A DNA stretch of 64,000 nucleotides from Arthrobacter rhombi (GCF_900163545.1 NZ_FUHW01000007.1:23235-87234), one strand, 5' to 3'. Shown: positions 45,493-54,350, counted from the first letter of the stretch. Notes: generated by a model not told the origin, from the letters alone. Translations and numbers: made by a program.

Positions 45493-47031
45493 ATGTTCGC
45501 CACCCTGTCAGTTGCCGCCATCATCGCGGAATCCGCACAACGCTTCGGCGACCGCCCGGCCATGACGCTGGCCGGAGAAACCGTGACCTACACGCAGCTG
45601 TGGGAGCAGACCCGCACCTACGCCGGTGCCCTGCGTGATCGAGGAGTCGGCCCCGGATCCCGGGTGGCCGTGCTCATCCCCAATGTCATCGACTTCGCCC
45701 GCACCTACTATGCGGTGCTGGCCCTTGGCGCGACGGTTGTCCCCGTACACGCGCTGTTGAAACGCCACGAAATCGAATACATCCTCAACGACGCTGAGGC
45801 GTCTCTCTTGGTCTGTGCAGCCCCGCTGTTGGGGGAAGGCGCGAAGGCTGCCACGGCAGCCGACGTCGATCTAGTAACTGTCTTGGCCCCGGAAGGTGAG
45901 GGTCCTGACCGCCTCGAGGACCTGGCTGGCCAGGCAACCCCCATCGACACCTACCTGCCGATGCGCCCCGACGATACTGCGACGATCCTCTACACCTCGG
46001 GCACCACCGGCAAATCCAAGGGGGCGCTGGGCTGCCACTTCGCCCTCCTGGAGCAGGTCAACGTGCTGCTGACCAGCACCTTCGACTACCGCGAGGGCGA
46101 CCGGGTCTTCGGTGGACTACCCCTGTTCCACACCTTCGGGCAGACAGTGGTGCTCAACGCGGGACTCCGTGCCGGAGCGGAAATCATGTTGCTGCCCAAA
46201 TTCACCCCCGCCGCCGCCCTGGATCTGTTGCTCGATCAGGACGTCGATATTTTCTGCGGGGTGCCCACCATGTATATGGGACTGCTGCAGGCCCACCGGG
46301 ATCGACCGGAGAAGCCGACCAAACTGCGTTACGCAGTGTCCGGCGGCTCGGCACTACCGGTGGCCGCGCTCCACGACTTCGAAAAGGGGTTCGGTGCCCC
46401 GGTCCATGAGGGCTGGGGGCTGACCGAGACCTCACCGGTGGCCGCCTTCAACCACGTGGGCGACGTGCCGGTTCCCGGCAGTGTCGGCAAGGCCATCTGG
46501 GGTGTGGATATCGAGGTCGCCCGTCCCGAGGTGGCCGAATCGATCGAATTCCTGCCCCGCGGAGAGCTGGGCGAGTTCGTGGTCCGCGGACACAACCTCT
46601 TTTCCGGCTACCTCAACCGCCCCGAGGCCACCGCCGAAGCGGTCGTCGACGGCTGGTTCCGTACCGGAGACTTGGGCACCAAGGACGACGACGGCATCCT
46701 GCGGATCATGGACCGCAAGAAGGAAATGATCCTGCGCAACGGCTACAACGTGTATCCACGCGAGGTGGAGGAGTTCCTGATGGAACATCCTGACATCGAC
46801 AGCGTTGCCGTCTTCGGCGTGGAGGATGCAACCCACGGCCAGGAGGTCGCGGCAGCGGTCTCGTTGGTCCCGGGTAGCAAGCTCACCGCAGATGACATTC
46901 GTGCCTATGCCAAGGATGGGGTGGCTGCCTATAAGTACCCGCGGATCGTGCAGATCGTCACCGAGTTCCCGGTCGGACCCAGCGGCAAGATCCTCAAACG
47001 CGAACTCGTCGCCCAATACTCCAAGGAGTAG
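45493..47031 (+). CDS. Acyl-CoA synthetase (AMP-forming), long-chain fatty acid-CoA ligase type
   Basis: 512 residues, cytoplasmic, ANL superfamily. It activates a carboxylic acid as acyl-adenylate and passes it to CoA. Motifs: phosphate loop YTSGTTGKSKG (about residue 177), GWGLTETS (about 320), GWFRTGDLG (about 400), RKKEMILRNGYNVYP, and the final catalytic Lys in GPSGKILKREL. ATG 45493 has CGAGGAG six bases before. It follows the TetR gene by 125 bases with a hairpin between, so it is probably separate. Chain length of the substrate cannot be read. Confidence 0.92.
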   Translation: MFATLSVAAIIAESAQRFGDRPAMTLAGETVTYTQLWEQTRTYAGALRDRGVGPGSRVAVLIPNVIDFARTYYAVLALGATVVPVHALLKRHEIEYILNDAEASLLVCAAPLLGEGAKAATAADVDLVTVLAPEGEGPDRLEDLAGQATPIDTYLPMRPDDTATILYTSGTTGKSKGALGCHFALLEQVNVLLTSTFDYREGDRVFGGLPLFHTFGQTVVLNAGLRAGAEIMLLPKFTPAAALDLLLDQDVDIFCGVPTMYMGLLQAHRDRPEKPTKLRYAVSGGSALPVAALHDFEKGFGAPVHEGWGLTETSPVAAFNHVGDVPVPGSVGKAIWGVDIEVARPEVAESIEFLPRGELGEFVVRGHNLFSGYLNRPEATAEAVVDGWFRTGDLGTKDDDGILRIMDRKKEMILRNGYNVYPREVEEFLMEHPDIDSVAVFGVEDATHGQEVAAAVSLVPGSKLTADDIRAYAKDGVAAYKYPRIVQIVTEFPVGPSGKILKRELVAQYSKE

Positions 47032-47086
47032 CCCCGATGGTCGTCCGGGGCGCTGGGGGCCCCGCACGGCCGTGACGGCTGGGCAC

Positions 47087-48553
47087 TTAGTTACCTGGTG
47101 GGGCCATGAAAGTGAAGAGCAAACGCGATAGTTGCCGTCGATCCGTTTTCACAACGGCTCCTTCGGACAGCCAGTTGCCGATATCTCTCAAAAAGGGCTC
47201 CGGCGTGTGAAGAGCCGGCTTATCCCCCGCCTGTCGATTGTTGGTCCGGATGACTCCTCCGTCTCGGCTGTGGAGGATGTACCAACCCCGGACCTCCAGT
47301 TTGGGGAAATGGTGCTGGTAGGTGGCAACCGTCGTCGGAAAACTGGTGGCCACCATTTGGGGTTGCTCGTGGGGACGGGCATGGAGCAGGGAGTGCCCCA
47401 ACCAGTAGTAGTCGCCACGTGGCCAATTTTTGGAATCGACGAGGGCCAGCCGGTTGCCGCAGAGTACGGCTTGGATAACGTCAGACGTGGCGCCACCGGG
47501 GGAACCCAAGCCGTGAATGATCTTAGTCCCGGGAATTTTGATCAGCGTTCCCATTAGTTGGCCGGTCATGATTTTGCTGAGCGCTACGGCGCTAATGTTT
47601 CGCTGGTTGTTGTGGCCGTGTGCGGCAGCTGTCCCGCCGTCAGGATTGCCCCAGGTATCGAACACCTTGAAATCTTTGGTGGGGAGCATCTGACTGGCTT
47701 TCAGATTTCTTCTCGAGGAACTGGCATGGAACAGCTCAACCGTGAGGATGAAGAGCACGAGCCAAGCTGCTGGCATCAGCCAACCGGGCCCGGGCTCGCT
47801 ATAAGCGATATACCACGTTGCCGCAGCGCCGAGGAGCAAACCGATGATGTAGCGCACCAGGCCGAGATGATGACGGGCGCGTGCATAACCGAAGAATAAT
47901 GTGATGGCGGGAAGCACCGCCACGAAGATCAGAACGTCGGTAACCCAATTATCTGAGCGTGAAGTCTCGAAGGCGCTGATGAGCGCAGGGATGATGTAGA
48001 GCAAACTCAGCATGGAGAAAGCCAACCAGGCAAAGAACCGTTGGCTCCGCTTGAAGATCTTCGGCCAGGTGATTCCCGGAGCGGGCTTTTTGGGTCCCGA
48101 GTACTCCTTTCGGAACCATTCCATGGAATTGAGATCGATGGATTCGCGGTCGAATACGTTGTAGCCAGCGAGTCGGGATGGATCCTCGTTTGCAAAATCG
48201 GGGACAGCGGACTTCGCGTCCGGTGTCTTCTGGCGAGTGGTGGGGGAGACGTCTTGCTCTTGACCCCAGCCGACATCTGGCTCGCGCTCCGGTTCAGTTG
48301 GAGAGTCCGCTTTACTATTCTCCGCGTCGTTTTGGGAACGCATGCGCGCGAGCGCGCGGTCGAAATCTGCCCGTTCCTGTGGGTTGCTGAGTACCCGGAA
48401 CGCCTCGTTGACCGAGGCAGCCATGGCAACGTCACCGTTGGCACCCGAGTCGGGATGCACTTCCTTCATCCAGGCGCGGTGGGTCGCCTTGATGACGTGG
48501 AGTGGTGCTTGGTCCGCAACGCCAAGCACCTCATAGTGATTTTGAAAACTCAT
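47087..48553 (-). CDS. J-domain protein with four TM segments and a NERD-like nuclease-related C-terminus
   Basis: 488 residues. An N-terminal J-domain (about 5-68) carries the HPD tripeptide at 33-35, which stimulates DnaK. A charged linker follows (about 70-165), then four membrane segments (about 173-195, 203-223, 231-250, 258-276), then a C-terminal soluble domain. In it, SDVIQAVLCGNRLALVDSKNW (split as SDVIQAVLCG and NRLALVDSKNW, about 357-377) resembles the D...(D/E)xK core of NERD/PD-(D/E)xK domains; the earlier Glu of that fold is not evident, so activity is uncertain. ATGA overlap with the upstream gene shows coupling. Its sequence looks less G+C-rich than the neighbours, suggesting transfer. 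Function unknown. Confidence 0.7.
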   Translation of the reverse strand: MSFQNHYEVLGVADQAPLHVIKATHRAWMKEVHPDSGANGDVAMAASVNEAFRVLSNPQERADFDRALARMRSQNDAENSKADSPTEPEREPDVGWGQEQDVSPTTRQKTPDAKSAVPDFANEDPSRLAGYNVFDRESIDLNSMEWFRKEYSGPKKPAPGITWPKIFKRSQRFFAWLAFSMLSLLYIIPALISAFETSRSDNWVTDVLIFVAVLPAITLFFGYARARHHLGLVRYIIGLLLGAAATWYIAYSEPGPGWLMPAAWLVLFILTVELFHASSSRRNLKASQMLPTKDFKVFDTWGNPDGGTAAAHGHNNQRNISAVALSKIMTGQLMGTLIKIPGTKIIHGLGSPGGATSDVIQAVLCGNRLALVDSKNWPRGDYYWLGHSLLHARPHEQPQMVATSFPTTVATYQHHFPKLEVRGWYILHSRDGGVIRTNNRQAGDKPALHTPEPFLRDIGNWLSEGAVVKTDRRQLSRLLFTFMAPPGN

Positions 48554-49344
48554 GCGATTCCCCGTCCGGTGGAAGACGGGAGGCTTGCCTCATTTTTGCG
48601 TGGGGCCAACCGGTACTGCAGCTGCTGCACTTGCCAGTGACGAGAACCATGCTGGCGCGAAGCCTGGATGGCGACTGCTGTATCTTCGGACATTCGCAGG
48701 GCTGAAACGCTGTGCCGGCTGACGTCCCCCTCCGGGGAGGAATGGCGGACGGCTTGGCATTGGAAAAAGGTAGGGCTTGGAACCAGGTCCGTCAGTCCCT
48801 TACGGACTGCGTGGGGCAGGTACTGCAGTTGACCATGTGCTTCGGCATAGACTGCTTCGGATGAGGGCACGTCGGCGCTGGTAGAGGCGGCCCCGGTGCT
48901 TCGTGAATCGAACTGCATATTCTCGGAATCGTCGATCACATCACCAGTGCGCTCCTTGGCAGTGCCTTCTATCGCATATTCGTCAATGCTGGAAATAGCC
49001 CATGGCCCTTGTGGTCGGAAACGACCGTCTGGCGATGGGGCTACTTCACGTTCAGAGGTGACGACGAGGATGCGTTGAAGTTGGGCCTGCCAGCCGGTGC
49101 GCCGGAGGAAGTGCCGGCCACTTTTCTTGCTGCGCCGTACTTTTCCATCGCTGCTGGCAGCGTTGATGACGACCGCCCCACCCCCGGGCGAAGGGCGTGC
49201 TTTGAGATCTTCGAAGGAGATGACCGTACCGCTCCAGCTGCCTTCAGAGACATCGGCTCCCTTGCTCCCGGCTTCGGGCCGTCGCGCTGGCGACTTGGAC
49301 CCTTGTGACGCGTACGCGGATATTTCACCCATGGGATCCCCCAC
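48550..49344 (-). CDS. Unknown protein, coupled to the J-domain/NERD-like protein
   Basis: 264 residues from GTG 49344, or 260 from ATG 49332, which has GGGGGA just upstream; the shorter form is as likely. No domain recognised, no signal peptide or membrane segment. The first 45 residues and the stretch around 130-165 are rich in Ser, Gly, Asp and Glu and look disordered; the basic KVRRSKKSGRHFLRRTGW (about 69-86) and the aromatic/Gln-rich HWQVQQLQYRLAPR (about 236-249) are the more ordered parts. Codon use is less GC-rich than in the neighbours. The TGA overlaps the next ATG, which argues that this frame is really translated. The two genes together form an island between ordinary metabolic genes. 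Confidence 0.5.
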   Translation of the reverse strand: MGDPMGEISAYASQGSKSPARRPEAGSKGADVSEGSWSGTVISFEDLKARPSPGGGAVVINAASSDGKVRRSKKSGRHFLRRTGWQAQLQRILVVTSEREVAPSPDGRFRPQGPWAISSIDEYAIEGTAKERTGDVIDDSENMQFDSRSTGAASTSADVPSSEAVYAEAHGQLQYLPHAVRKGLTDLVPSPTFFQCQAVRHSSPEGDVSRHSVSALRMSEDTAVAIQASRQHGSRHWQVQQLQYRLAPRKNEASLPSSTGRGIA

Positions 49345-49496
49345 TATCGACTTTTGAGACTATGGCGATCGTACTCATCCGGGTATGAGGGATACAAAGC
49401 AGACGGGATCGTATCGATGGGGCCGTCGCTGTCCGAGCGCTGCTCGACTACGACGAAGCGTATGGACTGGTCGGCGCGGGTGGCACCCGCGCGCGG

Positions 49497-50918
49497 TCAC
49501 CGGTCCCACTGTGGTTTTCTGGCCAGTCGTGCGCGCCGGATTCGGGCCAGCAGGCCCAGAACAAGACTCATCGGAGGGGCGGCCAACCGGCCCCGGACCT
49601 CCTCCAAGGCGGCCTGCTGCAAGGCCTCGGAGTAGGTCGGATACGGGTGGATGGTTCCGGCGATATCTGCCGCGCCCAGTTTGGCCCGTACCGCCAGCGT
49701 GAGTTCGCTCAGTTGGTCCCCGGCCCGTGGTCCCACGATCGTGCCGCCGACGAGTTTGCCCTTCCGGTCCACCACGATCCGGGTATAGCCCTGCGTCCGG
49801 CCCGCGGTGATGGCCCGATCCAGCTCGTCATGCCAGCGCGTGTGCACGCGGTCCCCCGGTTTGGACGCGGTGATGCGCCCGACGGCGGCGACTTCAGGAG
49901 AAGTGAAAGTGACCCGCGGAACGGCGCTGGGGATCCGGCGGCGTAGACCGAGTGCCGCGTTGGAGGCGGCCACGCTTCCGTGGGTTCCTGCCACATGGGT
50001 GAACTGTTCGTGGGTCGTCACATCACCCGCTGCGCGGACGGACGGGTTCGACGTGCGCAGGGTCCCGTCGGTGACGATGCATCCCTGCCCATCCAGTTCG
50101 ACACCGAGGTGCTCCAACCCCAGCCCACGGGTCCGCGGCCTACGCCCGGTGGCCAGAAGGACCAGATCGGCGTCGACTTCCTCCCCGGTGTCCAGCAGCA
50201 GCCGGGCCCCACCTGCTGCACGGGTGGCTTCGGTGATACCGATGTTCTCCAGGATCCGCAGGCCGTCCGCTTCCAGGCTCCGGCGCAGGATGTCCGCCGC
50301 ATCCTGGTCTTCCTTGGGCAACAGGCGGGAACGGACCACCAGGGTCACCTTCGATCCCAGCCGGGCGAAGGCCTGACCGATTTCGCAGCCGACTGGTCCG
50401 CCTCCGATGATGACCAGGCGGTCCGGTAGTTCGGTGAGGTCCCAGATCCCCTCCGATGTCACGGTCAAGGCCGGGTCCAGGCCCGGGATATGGGGGACGG
50501 AGGGAGTGCTGCCGGTGGCCAGGAGCCCCTGCCGGAAACGGATGGTGCGCCCCTCGACTTCGGCCACGCCCGGCCCCCGGAAGCGGAGTGTTCCCTGGAG
50601 GACCTCGACCCCGGCGGCGCGCAACGCCTGGGGCGAATCCATGGGTTCAATGGTCCTGATTGCAGCGGCGATGTGCTCCCGTACCGTCGAGAACTCCAGT
50701 GCTTCTCCGGCGGCTTGTTGGCTGGCGATCGATGCTTTTGCTGCCGTGAGCAGCGTCTTCGAGGGGACGCAGCCGAAATACAGGCAGTCTCCACCGGTGC
50801 GTTCCTGTTCCACCAGCAGTGTCTGGACGCCGAATTCGGCGGCTGTCATGGCGCCGACCATTCCCGCTGCCCCACCGCCGACCACCAGGAATTCGACGGT
50901 CCGGTCCCGAGCTGTCAT
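49497..50918 (-). CDS. FAD-dependent pyridine nucleotide-disulfide oxidoreductase (mercuric reductase-like)
   Basis: 473 residues, cytoplasmic. FAD motif FLVVGGGAAGMVGA at the N-terminus, redox-active pair in GGDCLYFGCVPSK, NAD(P) motif VIIGGGPVGCEIGQ, second FAD motif VRAAGDVT, and the C-terminal dimerisation domain with HPYPTYSEA (active-site His). This fits the mercuric reductase/dihydrolipoamide dehydrogenase family. The extra CC pair of MerA and its N-terminal HMA domain are absent, so it is more likely a general disulfide or quinone reductase. GGAAGG precedes the ATG at 50918. Basic C-terminal tail. Confidence 0.9.
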   Translation of the reverse strand: MTARDRTVEFLVVGGGAAGMVGAMTAAEFGVQTLLVEQERTGGDCLYFGCVPSKTLLTAAKASIASQQAAGEALEFSTVREHIAAAIRTIEPMDSPQALRAAGVEVLQGTLRFRGPGVAEVEGRTIRFRQGLLATGSTPSVPHIPGLDPALTVTSEGIWDLTELPDRLVIIGGGPVGCEIGQAFARLGSKVTLVVRSRLLPKEDQDAADILRRSLEADGLRILENIGITEATRAAGGARLLLDTGEEVDADLVLLATGRRPRTRGLGLEHLGVELDGQGCIVTDGTLRTSNPSVRAAGDVTTHEQFTHVAGTHGSVAASNAALGLRRRIPSAVPRVTFTSPEVAAVGRITASKPGDRVHTRWHDELDRAITAGRTQGYTRIVVDRKGKLVGGTIVGPRAGDQLSELTLAVRAKLGAADIAGTIHPYPTYSEALQQAALEEVRGRLAAPPMSLVLGLLARIRRARLARKPQWDR

Positions 50919-50975
50919 GTCTGGCCTTCCGCTTGCTGCGTTTCTTCGAATGCTACGACCGGGACATGCCCGCGG

Positions 50976-51263
50976 CTATGGGGTGGCTTGTTGGTTGCCG
51001 CCTCCGGAGGCCTGCAGCTCGTCGAGACGCGCGAGCTTGATTTCACGGATCAGCCGCAAGGTCGGTTTCAACGCGAAGCAGAGGGAACCGATCAGGAAGA
51101 GCCAGGTGGCGAAGAACGTGGTCGACTCCGAGAAGAAGAAGATGCTGCCGACGATGAACAGGAGCGCGGCCAGGAAATCGACGCTGGTGTAGGCGATCTC
51201 GTACCGGGCCGTGAGTCGGCTGTGTTCCCGGCTTTGGTGTTGGTGGTCGCGGGTGAAAAGCAT
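50976..51263 (-). CDS. YrhK-like small membrane protein
   Basis: 95 residues. After a charged N-terminus rich in His/Gln/Arg come two hydrophobic segments, VDFLAALLFIVGSIFFFS and TFFATWLFLIGSLCFALKPT, and then a basic helix RLIREIKLARLDEL. RYEIAYTSVDF followed by LFLIGSLCF is the pattern I know from YrhK-domain proteins. Function unknown. The ribosome-binding site is weak. Confidence 0.75.
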   Translation of the reverse strand: MLFTRDHQHQSREHSRLTARYEIAYTSVDFLAALLFIVGSIFFFSESTTFFATWLFLIGSLCFALKPTLRLIREIKLARLDELQASGGGNQQATP

Positions 51264-51314
51264 GGGGACCCCTGATTCGTGGTTGGTTTCGGCCGGGGCG
51301 GTCGGTCCTGGTCA

Positions 51315-52004
51315 TTATCCACCCGATGCTCCGGGGTCGTGCCCTGTTGATCCGTGGGGACGAAGGGGAATCCTTCCGGCGCGGATCTGTAGATGGCCCC
51401 CACGGGCCTGGTCGGGGACGACGTCGGTGCATTGCTCCTCCACGGCGGTCCAGGGGTGGGCGGTGATATCGGAACCACCGAGCCGGCAGGCGGCTTCCGC
51501 CAGCCAGCCCAGCGCACGGGCCGCCCCGAGAGGGCGCTGCATATCAACGACGCAGATGGTCCCGCCGGGTACCAACGTCGAGCACACGTGGTCGAAGGCC
51601 GTGTGCCAGTGAGGCATCAGCGATAAGGAATAGGTGGCCAGGGCCTTCGCCGAATGCGGGCGGGCCCCCTGCTGGCGCAGCGTTGAGGACAGCTCGGCGG
51701 CGGTCATGGTTTGGGCATCAGCCTGGATCAGCGCCACGTTGGTCCACCCCCGGGCTTGCACTCTGCGACGTGCCTGCCGGAGCATCGCCGCGCTGCTGTC
51801 GATGCCCACGATGCGTCCGGTCTTCCCGATCCCGGCCTGCAATGAGGCGAAGTTCAATCCGGTGCCGCAACCGATATCGAGGATCTGATCGCCCGGCGCC
51901 GGTTGCAGGGCACGGATTCCGCGGACCCGACCGGCCCGGTAGACCGGCCATTCCCCGGAGAGGGCGTCGTAGAACGGGGCGAACCTGGTGTATTTGTCCG
52001 GCAT
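51315..52004 (-). CDS. Class I SAM-dependent methyltransferase
   Basis: 229 residues, cytoplasmic. The SAM-binding motif is ILDIGCGTGLNFAS, followed by IVGIDSSAAML and later GGTICVVDMQRPLG. It begins MPDKYTRFAPFYDAL, typical of small-molecule/lipid or ubiquinone-type methyltransferases. ATG 52004 lies one base after the stop of the upstream sigma-like gene, with no good ribosome-binding site, so translation likely depends on it. The C-terminus is Gly/Pro/Arg-rich. Target unknown. Confidence 0.87.
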   Translation of the reverse strand: MPDKYTRFAPFYDALSGEWPVYRAGRVRGIRALQPAPGDQILDIGCGTGLNFASLQAGIGKTGRIVGIDSSAAMLRQARRRVQARGWTNVALIQADAQTMTAAELSSTLRQQGARPHSAKALATYSLSLMPHWHTAFDHVCSTLVPGGTICVVDMQRPLGAARALGWLAEAACRLGGSDITAHPWTAVEEQCTDVVPDQARGGHLQIRAGRIPLRPHGSTGHDPGASGG

Positions 52005-52005
52005 A

Positions 52006-52362
52006 TCAGCTCGTCGCGTCAGGGGATGCGGGCGACGGGTGGCCAGCCCGGCCGGAGAGGGCAGGGCAATGCTCGAAGACCAGAGAGAGGATCCACGAGA
52101 CCTCGGTCCCCATCGCGGGGCAGTCCCGACGCATCCTGCGCCAGGCATCCACGTAGACATCGTGAAGAACTGATTGGGCCCGCAGCGGATCACCGAGGAT
52201 GTGGCAGGCCAAGCCGTAGGCCCGCCGGCACGTCAGTTCATAGAAGGCCTCCATCGCCCCGGTGCCGCCGTTGGCCAACCGCCGAACCAGATCGGTCTCC
52301 GTCGTTCCCTCCGCAGGGGAAGGAGTCCGGTCTTGAGGAGCATCAGGCATCGAAGCCACCAT
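52006..52362 (-). CDS. Sigma-70 region 2-only protein
   Basis: 118 residues. LVRRLANGGTGAMEAFYELTCRRAYGLACHILGDPLRAQSVLHDVYVDAWRRM (in pieces: EAFYELTCRRAYGLACHIL and VLHDVYVDAWRRM) resembles region 2 of ECF sigma factors such as SigK; W in SWILSLVFEHC is in the usual place after it. Region 4, needed for -35 recognition, is missing: the frame stops and the next gene is a methyltransferase. It may be a degraded sigma factor or a small regulatory decoy. Start ATG 52362 or 52350. Confidence 0.65.
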   Translation of the reverse strand: MVASMPDAPQDRTPSPAEGTTETDLVRRLANGGTGAMEAFYELTCRRAYGLACHILGDPLRAQSVLHDVYVDAWRRMRRDCPAMGTEVSWILSLVFEHCPALSGRAGHPSPASPDATS

Positions 52363-52540
52363 GAGCAGGGCCCCCTGACGTGAATATGTCCTGCACGCTT
52401 CCCCCCGGATGATGACTACCTGTGCTCCACACTAACGCCAGTCGTAAGATTTTCTAGTAACTTTTCAGAAAAGAAGTAGGTTGATTTCCTGGACCGCCGA
52501 TGCTGCCAGGCTGCCGGCGGGAGGCGATAGCATCAGAACC

Positions 52541-53539
52541 ATGGAAAATCCCAGCGCAGTTCTTCGTGGCATTCGCGACGTCGTCATCGAGGACCGGCCG
52601 GTTCCGGTCCCGGGCCATGGTCAGGTCCTGGTCGCGGTGAAGGCCACCGGCATCTGCGGCTCGGATATCCATTACTACGAGCAGGGCCGGATCGGGGATT
52701 TCGTGTTGGAGGCCCCGATGGTGATCGGTCATGAGTCGGCGGGCCTCATCAATGCCGTCGGCTCGGGGGTCGATCCGTCGAGGGTGGGCGAGCAGGTCGC
52801 CTTGGAGCCAGGGGTGCCCTGCCGGCGCTGTCTCCAGTGCCGGTCTGGACGCTATAACCTGTGCCCCGACGTCGTCTTCTTCGCGACCCCACCGGTGGAC
52901 GGTTCCATTTCCAGGTACGTGGTGATCGACGCCGATTTCGCCCACCGGGCTCCGGAGGAAATCTCTCTCGAGCAGGCGGCCCTGGCCGAGCCCGTCTCGG
53001 TGGGGGTGTGGGCTGCCCGCAAGGCCTCCATCACCGCGGGGGATCGGGTGCTGGTCGCCGGGGCGGGACCGATCGGCCTGCTCGCGGCGCAGGTCGCCCG
53101 CGCCCAGGGGGCGGATGGGGTGACCGTGACGGACGTGAACGAGTATCGACTGTCGGTGGCCAGCGCGATGGGGCTGGAGGCGGTGCGGGCCGGGGAGGAA
53201 CCGCCCGGGGACTTCACCGTTCTGCTGGAATGCTCCGGCGCTGGAGCCGCACTGGATCACGGACTCCGCGCGCTGGCTCCCGCCGGACGGGCCGTGCTGG
53301 TCGGGATGGGTGCCGACGAGGTTTCCGTGAGCGTGCCGCTCATCCAGGGCCGGGAGCTGACCATCAGCGGGGTCTTCAGGTATGCGAACACCTATCCGAC
53401 GGCTTTGGGGCTCATCGCCTCCGGTGCCGTCGATGTGGAGGCCGTGATCACCCACCGTTTCGCTCTGGAGGAGACGGAATCCGCGCTGACGCTGGCCGCG
53501 CGGGAACCGGATTCCCTCAAGGCAGTGGTGCTGAACTAG
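52541..53539 (+). CDS. Zinc-dependent alcohol/sorbitol dehydrogenase
   Basis: 332 residues, cytoplasmic MDR-family NAD(P) enzyme. Catalytic zinc residues are Cys 39 (GICGSD), His 63 and Glu 64 (GHES); structural zinc Cys lie in CRRCLQCRSGRYNLC; the dinucleotide motif is GAGPIGLLAA. The GRIGDF and ALAEPVSVGVWA stretches point to the sorbitol/xylitol dehydrogenase group. ATG 52541 has no close ribosome-binding site; a TAGCAT at 52528-52533 could be a -10 giving a leaderless message, with TTG 52481 as an alternative start. Stands alone. Confidence 0.88.
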   Translation: MENPSAVLRGIRDVVIEDRPVPVPGHGQVLVAVKATGICGSDIHYYEQGRIGDFVLEAPMVIGHESAGLINAVGSGVDPSRVGEQVALEPGVPCRRCLQCRSGRYNLCPDVVFFATPPVDGSISRYVVIDADFAHRAPEEISLEQAALAEPVSVGVWAARKASITAGDRVLVAGAGPIGLLAAQVARAQGADGVTVTDVNEYRLSVASAMGLEAVRAGEEPPGDFTVLLECSGAGAALDHGLRALAPAGRAVLVGMGADEVSVSVPLIQGRELTISGVFRYANTYPTALGLIASGAVDVEAVITHRFALEETESALTLAAREPDSLKAVVLN

Positions 53540-53568
53540 CGACTTCCAGGGGCGCTGGGCCACAAGAG

Positions 53569-53602
53569 GCCAGCCACCACCCCGTGTCGGGGCGTGGCTG
53601 GC
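53569..53602. terminator. Bidirectional terminator
   Basis: Arms 53569-53584 and 53588-53602 (right arm CGGGGCGTGGCTGGC), a 15-bp stem with one bulged base and a 3-base loop, between the converging dehydrogenase and YceI genes. Confidence 0.75.
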
Positions 53603-53627
53603 GTCGTGATCCGTTGACCTGATCCGG

Positions 53628-54173
53628 CTAGTCTGCGGCGGGCAGGACGAAGGCGGAGTCGACCGTGATGGTGACCTGATCTCCGACCAGGACTCCGCCG
53701 GCCTCGAGCGCTGCGTTCCAGGTCATCCCGAAGGCCTTGCGAGAGATCCGGGTGGTGGCCGAAAACCCGGCCCGGGTGGTGCCGAAGGGGTCGACGGCGA
53801 CGCCGCCAAATTCCACAGCGAGCTCGATGGGCAAGGTCGTTTCCTTGATGGTCAATTCACCGGAGAGGGTGAATTCCTCCGTGGAGCCCTGCGCTCCGGT
53901 GGAAACGAACGTCATCTCGGGAAACCCCTCGACGTCGAAGAAGTCAGCGCCCTTGACGTGTCCATCGCGATTGGGGTCCTTGGAATCGAAGGAGTCGGTC
54001 TTGATGGAGGCCCTCACGGTGGAGGAAGCGAGGGAATCGTGGACTTCCAAGGTGGCGTCGGCGTCGGTGAACGACCCGCGAACCTTGCTGATGCCGGCAT
54101 GCCGAACACTGAATCCGATGTCCGTGTGTGCGGTGTCGAGCTGCCAGATGCCGGGGGTCAAGGTTGCTGCCAT
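53628..54173 (-). CDS. YceI family lipid-binding-like protein
   Basis: 181 residues, beta-barrel, lipocalin-like family that binds isoprenoid or fatty amide ligands. Landmarks are WQLDTAHTDIGFSVRHAGISKVRGSF and later FGTTRAGFSATTRISRKAFGM. No signal peptide, so cytoplasmic as in other actinobacterial members. ATG 54173 follows CAGGAGA by five bases; the frame open further upstream crosses the promoter region. A TTGA-tgcg-TCAA palindrome upstream suggests MarR-type control. Confidence 0.92.
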   Translation of the reverse strand: MAATLTPGIWQLDTAHTDIGFSVRHAGISKVRGSFTDADATLEVHDSLASSTVRASIKTDSFDSKDPNRDGHVKGADFFDVEGFPEMTFVSTGAQGSTEEFTLSGELTIKETTLPIELAVEFGGVAVDPFGTTRAGFSATTRISRKAFGMTWNAALEAGGVLVGDQVTITVDSAFVLPAAD

Positions 54174-54234
54174 GTCTGTCTCCTGAGGGGTGTCGATCAA
54201 GCAAATTTTGTATGCGTATGCATCTATCGTGAAC

Positions 54235-54262
54235 GAATATAGTTGATGCGTCAAGTTAATAT
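54235..54262 (-). promoter_or_regulatory. Candidate MarR-type operator upstream of the YceI gene
   Basis: TTGATGCGTCAA (54243-54254) is an inverted repeat in an A+T-rich stretch, overlapping a -35-like TTGACG on the minus strand (54254-54249). Confidence 0.45.
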
Positions 54263-54350
54263 GTGTTTGATTCCCCAGGTCGGCCTCCGGGAGCGTGTCC
54301 GACGGGCGGCAGGGCAAAAACCTACCCGGTGGTAAGGTCGGAGGATTCAC

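Noticed and set aside
47087..49344. Mobile element or prophage fragment
   Set aside because: No transposase, integrase, terminal repeats or tRNA site could be seen around the J-domain island.
49497..50918. Mercury resistance gene merA
   Set aside because: The N-terminal metal-binding domain and the C-terminal Cys pair are missing and no mer genes are adjacent.
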